Made by a program: the position numbers and the translations under genes. The notes under the pieces are model-generated. The model made no database searches. It was not told the DNA's origin and saw nothing but the letters and a program-made list of their open reading frames with translations. Below, one piece after another: positions 58,030 to 64,000 of a stretch of DNA of 64,000 nt. Each line of letters begins with the position of its first letter. The stretch's first letter is position 1. The DNA comes from Nectonema munidae (taxonomy: Eukaryota; Nematomorpha; Nectonematoida; Nectonematidae): NCBI GenBank assembly GCA_030549495.1, contig JAUIRK010000177.1, positions 32,501 through 96,500 on the forward strand, given 5' to 3'.

Positions 58030-58250
58030 GGAGCGATCATGATAAAACGACGCCCCAACTTATTCAGTAACAGCTAGACAAGGACTTTTCAGCGCCTGCA
58101 ATTCACCGAGAGAGAGACTCAGTCACATGCTCGTGACTACAACAGTATATCCTTGCTCACAGATTTACTGCAGACATGATATAGCAGATTCTCATATCAA
58201 ATGAATTCGTAAGGTGGATTACTCTGTACTACGTCTGTATTGAAAGACTT
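58030..58250 (-). other. Possible 5' leader of the small gene
   Basis: The less AT-rich tract continues upstream, with CG dinucleotides and short upstream ORFs, and stops abruptly at about 58,255. This is consistent with an untranslated leader or an unrecognised exon. Confidence 0.3.
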
Positions 58251-58259
58251 CGCCGCTTA

Positions 58260-59840
58260 AAATTTAATTTTAAAATTTATAAATGTTAAAGTTTTTAACA
58301 ACGAAATATTAGATAACTAACAAAGAAAAGCAAGGAACCATATAATCTCCATATTGCTTCTTACACATTTATTCAGTTAGTAAAGTAAATTATTTCAAAA
58401 TACATTTAGGATTTGAGTATAGGAATTGAAGTCGTGAATTTAAATTTTGACCTTTTAAATAGAAATTGTAGGTCTAAAATGTATGGAAGAAAATTTGCTA
58501 CGAACCTTAAATTTATGTGAACTTTCTATTCCATTTCCTAAGTGATACGGGATAATTACACGATAATTTGTATAGAAAAGAATACAGAAAGTGCAAAATA
58601 AGCTCTATACAAATTTAACCCATTAGATTCAATAAAAAGTAAATAATAATGAAGTTATAGAAAATAACCGACAATAACTGTACTAAAATAAGAATAGATG
58701 TACCTAATGGGTTTTAACGTCTATCTTACTTAAAGACAAACATATCATTTACGAGTATCCACAACATCACAATAGGCACTTTTATGAATAAAATTACAAT
58801 CATTTACTCACAAGAAAATTGAAGGAAAGTGTAAAAATATTGAGAACTACCTAAGGAAATCTTGATAAAAAAAGCAAAATATTAAATAAAATGAATATAT
58901 AAGAATGAAGACGTTGTAAACTTGAATTCTGAAATAAAAGACTTGATTGTTTACATTTATTTAGCAAATATAATAAAGACTTCCTACCTTGTGTATTCTA
59001 TTATATCAATTTAACTCTTTCCATTACAGTAATCAATAGGGATGAAGCTTTTAAGCTTTAAATTATAGAGAATACGTACTTATATTATTATTTATGTGAT
59101 ATAAAAATATTTGTCTCGTTGAAAAATTTGCGAGCTCTTGTTCAAATTCCTCGCTACAATGCTACCTCGATCAACTATAGCTCAACTTCGGATTGATTAT
59201 TATAACCTTAACCCTACCATCTCTCTAGCTATGGACGACAACTAAAAAAAATGAACACAAAAGAAGTTTAAAAAAAGGTTTTAAATATTCAGTGAAACGC
59301 CTTAAGAGAAGAAAAGTGATATGCAAACTCTGCTCACAAGCCAAACAAGTCGTTTATACAAAGAGATATAGAGTTGAGAAAATTCTAAATTATTGGGAGG
59401 GAGGGGGCAAAATGCTTTATCCTTTGTCTTTGCAGGATGTGCGTCGCTGATATAAAATATAATAAAGTTTTAAAATATGATAAAAATTCAGGGCATTTTA
59501 CTATTTTTTAAAATTTGAAATAAAAGTTCCGGCTTGAAAAAGGAAATCAAAATTTTCGGTATTTTCGTGTTTTCAAGTTAATGTTATTCAGGTAAAACAC
59601 ACACACATTGAAAAAACAAATAAGTTCACGAATCGGACAAAATGGCTTGAATCAACTATTCGATTTATACTGCACTCAAAATTAAAGATAAAATTTTCAG
59701 TGATAACTGTTTTATGCTAAACTCGCTCAAATCATTCATCACTCAGAGAGCCATCCTTACAAATGTTTGGCTGCGTCTACTCAAAACTTAATTTGTTGAT
59801 AAAAGGAGTAATGTCATTTGTATTAAACAAAAAGTTCTAC
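58260..59840. other. PRIM1 intron; mostly nothing recognised
   Basis: AT-rich. Apart from the miniature element at 58,619, only a GC-rich edge, GGGAGGGAGGGGGCAAAATG to GTGCGTCGCTG (59,397-59,452), resembles a hAT end without a partner. Confidence 0.4.
58619..58713. mobile_element. Miniature piggyBac-like element (CCCATTAG ends)
   Basis: TTAA at 58,615-58,618, then CCCATTAGATTC; the right end is GTACCTAATGGG followed by TTTTAA. The CCCATTA start resembles the end of the piggyBac copy at 9,410. Confidence 0.65.
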
Positions 59841-59914
59841 CTTTGAGCATCTTATGAATAATTTTGACAGCAATGGATAAAAACTTCCAACACTTTTGAC
59901 AAAGTTGCGCTCCT
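59841..59914 (-). CDS. PRIM1: PRIM1 exon with the CxxC zinc motif
   Basis: A 74-bp exon. Acceptor ATATTCTTAAG|AGGAGCG; donor CTCAAAG|GTAGAA. It reads GAQLCQKCWKFLSIAVKIIH and KMLK. The CQKCW motif, together with the KCC of the previous exon, forms the primase zinc site. Phase agrees with both neighbours. Confidence 0.92.
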
Positions 59915-61700
59915 CTTAAGAATATAAAAACTAAAATTAATGTGAAAAGATAACATTTTCTAACAAATCATTAATTCATAAGAGTTACTATAAAAAATTC
60001 GTACATTTACGCGCATCTATACACCCTTACTTTTCGAATATCCTCCCTATTGATATACAAGTTTCTATTTAAATAGCTAAACTTAATTTTAATACATTCT
60101 CTAATAAATTTCTTCTTGAATCCCATGCGAAAATGAAACAGAAAAAGTTGCTGTTTAGTTGATTAAGTAGAGCTAGATTGAACAATTCTTTATCTAGTTT
60201 TATTTCATATTTCTAAAGTTCAAGGCTTAACAACGGATCAGTAATAGTTTGAGGCTGCAGTCTAAGTAAAGTTTAGCGTCCGCAATTAAAATGATTAAAT
60301 TACAAAAAAATTTTTTTTATGGAATAACGAACTTAGGCAAAAATAATTTTTTTTATTATCTGTCGTAATATTTGAAAGATTTATAGCATTTTTTAAACAT
60401 TTTTGAAAAAAGGATGAAAAGTTGTTTTGAAATTTGACAAAATTTTAACCTTTTGAGATTAAGCTTTGAATAGTTTGTGGGAAAAATTTTAGGATAAAAT
60501 ATGTTCAAAATAGTACGGAGGCTAAATAGAAAGTTAGCACAGATGGGATGTGAGCCTCGGACCGCAATTTGCCACTCCTGCAAACTGTCATATAAATTTC
60601 ATATTTGAAAAAAGTGATTTCTCAGCATTCGCAAAGGATTCCACAAAAAGTGTTTGTAGATGTAATTAAAAATCCAAAACTTCTCAGCAGAGGTGAACAG
60701 TCTATTTAGTTTAAACGAGAGATAGCAAATTACTAAGATAGAAGAGTCATAACAGCTTTTCATAAAAATTAAAAATGACTCAAGGGCGTTGAGTAATTTA
60801 AAATTAGGATGCAACATAATGAGACAAAAAAAGTTATTTCATCAGGAAAATGTTGATGGTGTTTATGGAATAATCGATCTTACTTTCAAGTGAATTAAAA
60901 TAAAGGATTCTTTCATTTCTTTATTTTTGCACGTCTACATGTTTGCGACTTCGCAGTAAAGATTATTCAAAGATATTATTATTGGTTGCAATCAATCAGA
61001 GTAGTGGTTCGGTTATATGATTACTGAATTAACATCGAATGGGTTGATGACAAAAAATATCTAAAAAATTGAAAGTCTGAAAAAGCTAAGATACATTATG
61101 CAAATTTTTTGAGTTTTTGGGTTCTTTTATTTAAGTTTCAGGCAGTGTTGGGAAAACCCGAGTTTTGCTAGGCAAAATTTTTTAGCACTACATATTATAT
61201 ACATTTCTAAACTAATATTTAAATGCGGTATGTATATTGTATATTTCTAGATATTTATTTATTAATACCCACATAAAAACAGAAAAAATACAAAACGCCT
61301 ATAACAAAAAACGTATATTACTGCAGTTGAAAAAATGAACAATGGAAATATTGCAACAGTTTAATAAAGAGGTTTCAATGAACTCAAAATATCATAAAAA
61401 TTCAATTATAGTTCAAAAACTGATGAATTTTCATGACATTTGTTGTTTTTTTCTGTTTTAAAGTCAATTCTTTATAGTGTCCATATATGCGGAAAGGTTG
61501 CTAATGATTTTTAGGGATATGCAGGAAATTGATAAAAGCTTAGAGGCCTAATTACAAAAACCATATGGTATCAAAGGTGTTATCAAAATATGGAAAAATT
61601 CAAGATTTTTGTAAAATTCAACGAGCAAACATATAGAAAATTCACCAGAAATTCAAGATCAAGTGATTAATAGTCTAAAAATGATGCTTAAACGCAAAAC
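59915..61700. other. PRIM1 intron; one tRNA-like patch
   Basis: Minus strand about 60,590-60,535 (GGAGTGGCAAATTGCGGTCC then GAGGCTCACATCCCATC) has weak A- and B-box resemblance, possibly a SINE scrap. No coding exon found. Confidence 0.35.
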
Positions 61701-61716
61701 TACAGGAAAGCTCTGT

Positions 61717-62515
61717 AGACTGACGTCTCGACCCTGGACACTTCGTCGAACAGACATATTATCACTGGGCAATTCGTCGAATAGGCACTTTTGAACAGCT
61801 TTTTCGTCGAAAAAGTGTTAATCAACCAAAAGCTATAGGTTTTTATATTATTAACAGCCAACGGGGTAATTGTATAATTATAAGGTATTAAAGAAAGAAT
61901 ATATAAATGGGATTACCTTTTTGCCAAATTTGCTGATAGGTTACGCTTTCAAACTGGTAAGCTTTACTAATTCATTAGTGGAATTTTCAACAAAAGCCTT
62001 TAGTAATTTAGCTAGTTAGTGTAAAATCTTAAGCGTTGAGAAACCTTAGTGATTTATTAGTGAAAATGTGAACAAGAGCCTTTGATAATTTAGTTAGTAA
62101 GTGGAACTAATATTTTTTCTCACACTGAAAAAAATATAGTAGCGGCTACAATATAAAGCGCGACCTTTATATAATTTTAGTCTAATTATATAGTTTTATA
62201 TCTATTTCAATAAAACTAGTGTTATTCCTCAAATAAAAATGCCTGATGATTTATTTATTCCGTTTTATTTTATTATATCAAAGTTCCTTTTACAAAAGTC
62301 TTAAGTAAAAGTTCACTTTTTCTTTCACGATTATAATTTTAATGTATATATAGAGAAGAAAAGAGAGAAATTATACAATACATTTATGCAACAAAAAATC
62401 GTTCGCGACAAAATAACTGTTCGACTAAATGCCCATTTAACGAATCTTCCAGCGAAGATATGTCTGTTCAAAGAACTGTCGGTCGATGAAACGTTCGGGC
62501 ACCACAGAAAAGATG
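61717..62515. repeat. Repeat with TTCGTCGAA motifs at both ends
   Basis: The left edge has CACTTCGTCGAACAGACATAT, CAATTCGTCGAATAG and TTTTCGTCGAAAAAG in series. The right edge has inverted counterparts ending GATATGTCTGTTCAAAG and GGTCGATGAAACGTTCG. The interior holds a roughly 85-bp direct duplication (61,960-62,105). Similar in style to the TTCGTCCC repeat at 53.1 kb. Confidence 0.5.
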
Positions 62516-62569
62516 GAATATCCTAGAAGCAGAGGAAATCATGTGACAAAGGCTAGCTTAGTAAACCCT

Positions 62570-62950
62570 TGAAAGAAAATATATTGTCAAAAGATTGGAA
62601 TTCAGCAGAAAGCATAAAAATTTATAATAAAAAAAAAGACGAAGCACAATCAAAGAAATCATATACCTGTCCTCATTGTTTCAGCTTTTAACAAAAATAA
62701 TGCAAAAAAAGAAAAATATAGCAAATGGAGAAGAAACAGGATTCATAAAGAGGATAGGAACTACGGATCAGGTGTGTTATTAATTTGAAAAAATGTGGAA
62801 AAAATGTATTATTGAATTTAAGAAAGCTTTCGATACTCCCAAGACAAATTTTAGAAGCATTACTAAGAAATCATGGCATAGGCGAAAACATTATTCACAT
62901 AATTGGAAGAATAAATAGTACACTATTCATATTTAAGGTAATATTATAAT
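62570..62950 (+). pseudogene. Degenerate LINE reverse transcriptase scrap
   Basis: GFIKRIGTTDQ, IEFKKAFDT and then ILEALLRNHGIGENIIHIIG in nearby frames are RT landmarks (G-TTDQ, FKKAFD). Too short and broken to place in a clade, though RTE-like wording is likely. Confidence 0.65.
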
Positions 62951-63202
62951 TTATACTACATTTGGACTCCCACTTTTAAATTTTAGTAGATATCCATTCC
63001 GATTCCTATGCCTTTAAAATCCCCGTCTTAGAATGCGCAGCCCTGATATTTAAACTTCATAATATTTCGGACTCCACCAAAAAACGAGATTGAATTCGTA
63101 ATCTTATTCCTTCATTTCATGATACTTCTCACAATTAAAGACACTGAAGTCGCCTAAAGAGTAATCATGAAAAAAATAAATAAAAGATGTAAAAAGAAAT
63201 AC

Positions 63203-63303
63203 ATGCAACATTTTCTCACATCATCGTAGTCATTTACGTCAATGTCAATGACGAGCTCGTGTTGTACAGGGAAAAATTGCGAAGAAGACAGTCTTTCTTT
63301 CGG
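63203..63303 (-). CDS. PRIM1: PRIM1 exon with the catalytic DxD motif
   Basis: A 101-bp exon. Acceptor TTTTTTAAAG|CCG; donor TTGCAT|GTATTT. It reads PKERLSSSQFFPVQHELV and IDIDVNDYDDVRKCC. The IDID pair corresponds to the two metal-binding aspartates of eukaryotic primase (109 and 111 in human PRIM1, as I recall). Upstream exons (about 85-90 residues) are not in the window. Confidence 0.93.
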
Positions 63304-64000
63304 CTTTAAAAAATAAAATGTCGGAATGGAAACACTTTTTGGCGAAATTTTTAATATGATTGAAAAAAAATCTCTGGCGTCATTTCTGTCTAAGAAGTTT
63401 CGGAGAAAATGACTGATCCAAAAGAATAAAATTCAAAGTGTTCATTATATGAAATATTACTGCGCTCATATTTCTATAGAAAATTTAAAACCGTAACTCT
63501 AAAATTCGTAAATGCATCGAATTTGGAACACCACCAATTTTCTTAAGGCAGCTGAATAGTTATTAGTTAGAAAGGGTAGAATGAAACGAAACTGCAAAAA
63601 AGTTGTGTATTTTGAAGAAAATTGACTCTCACACACAGTTAGCTTTAAAGTAAAAAACAAATTTATTATTTTAACTTTTATACTGTGAGGTTGACTTTTT
63701 AGTTATATCCTTTTTTTGAGTTGAATCCACTTAAATCCTTCATTTTAATCATTTGGATCTTAAGAGGTTAGTTTTTATTATCAGTACTTATTAAAATTAG
63801 TTAAATAGTTATTTAGTTTGCAGGCTATCCATTCACCAAAACGAAGTTTAACAAAATATTATTTTACAGAAAACTCTCTTGCCCAATTATATTATTCATG
63901 TCCATTAATTAATTGCCCGTCCTCAAAATGCACTAGTACCATTTTGGAAATGAATTAAAAAATATTCAAAGGTATTTAGCTGGATTTAACTAAAAGAAAC
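63304..64000. other. PRIM1 intron; no upstream exon seen
   Basis: AT-rich. I searched the minus strand for the conserved YYRWLNYGG and GAVYSHR segments of the primase N-terminus without finding them. Confidence 0.5.

Overview
The window is AT-rich eukaryotic nuclear DNA from an invertebrate animal. Two host genes are recognisable: an intron-split DNA primase small subunit and a CNNM-type Mg2+ transporter. Short introns of about 52 bp inside a hAT transposase, and hAT, MULE, piggyBac, pogo/Tigger, RTE and DIRS-like sequences, suggest an arthropod. A copepod such as a sea louse is my guess only; no search was run. No rRNA, confident tRNA, CRISPR array or bacterial operon was seen.

Layout. 1-14 kb: dead transposons. 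These are a jockey-like LINE at the left edge, an 868-bp non-autonomous hAT with a perfect 8-bp duplication, two MULE copies (one with an OTU-like Cys/His domain), a LINE broken by a 19-bp minisatellite, and a GC-rich island of retroelement pieces in opposite orientation beside a piggyBac tail. 14.7-17.6 kb: a fresh 739-bp tandem duplication and an old third copy. 17,705-20,029 (+): an intact, intronless CNNM gene. 20.2-26.9 kb: broken pogo/Tigger and hAT remains. 28.7-30.65 kb: a diverged tandem array of about 150-bp units. 31,099-34,935 and 35,027-38,214: two almost complete hAT transposons side by side, each with a perfect 8-bp target duplication.

42,852-63,303 (-): PRIM1, the catalytic DNA primase subunit. 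I assembled seven exons by eye; they join in frame to 330 codons plus a stop, and the 5' exons lie beyond the right edge. One intron carries an exact U12-type AT-AC donor. The introns are filled with mobile DNA: an antisense RTE LINE, TTAA-flanked miniature elements, and a nested stack in which a 2.4-kb transposon of an unfamiliar family sits in another repeat, itself inside a 5.6-kb hAT-type element. A small candidate gene (58 codons) lies in the same intron.

The best candidate for a poorly described system is the 2,431-bp element at 53,381-55,811. It has long imperfect terminal inverted repeats starting CACTGGTCAACA, a TAA duplication, and a protein with zinc-binding motifs and a possible D-D-E arrangement. 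The PRIM1 AT-AC intron is the cleanest functional observation.
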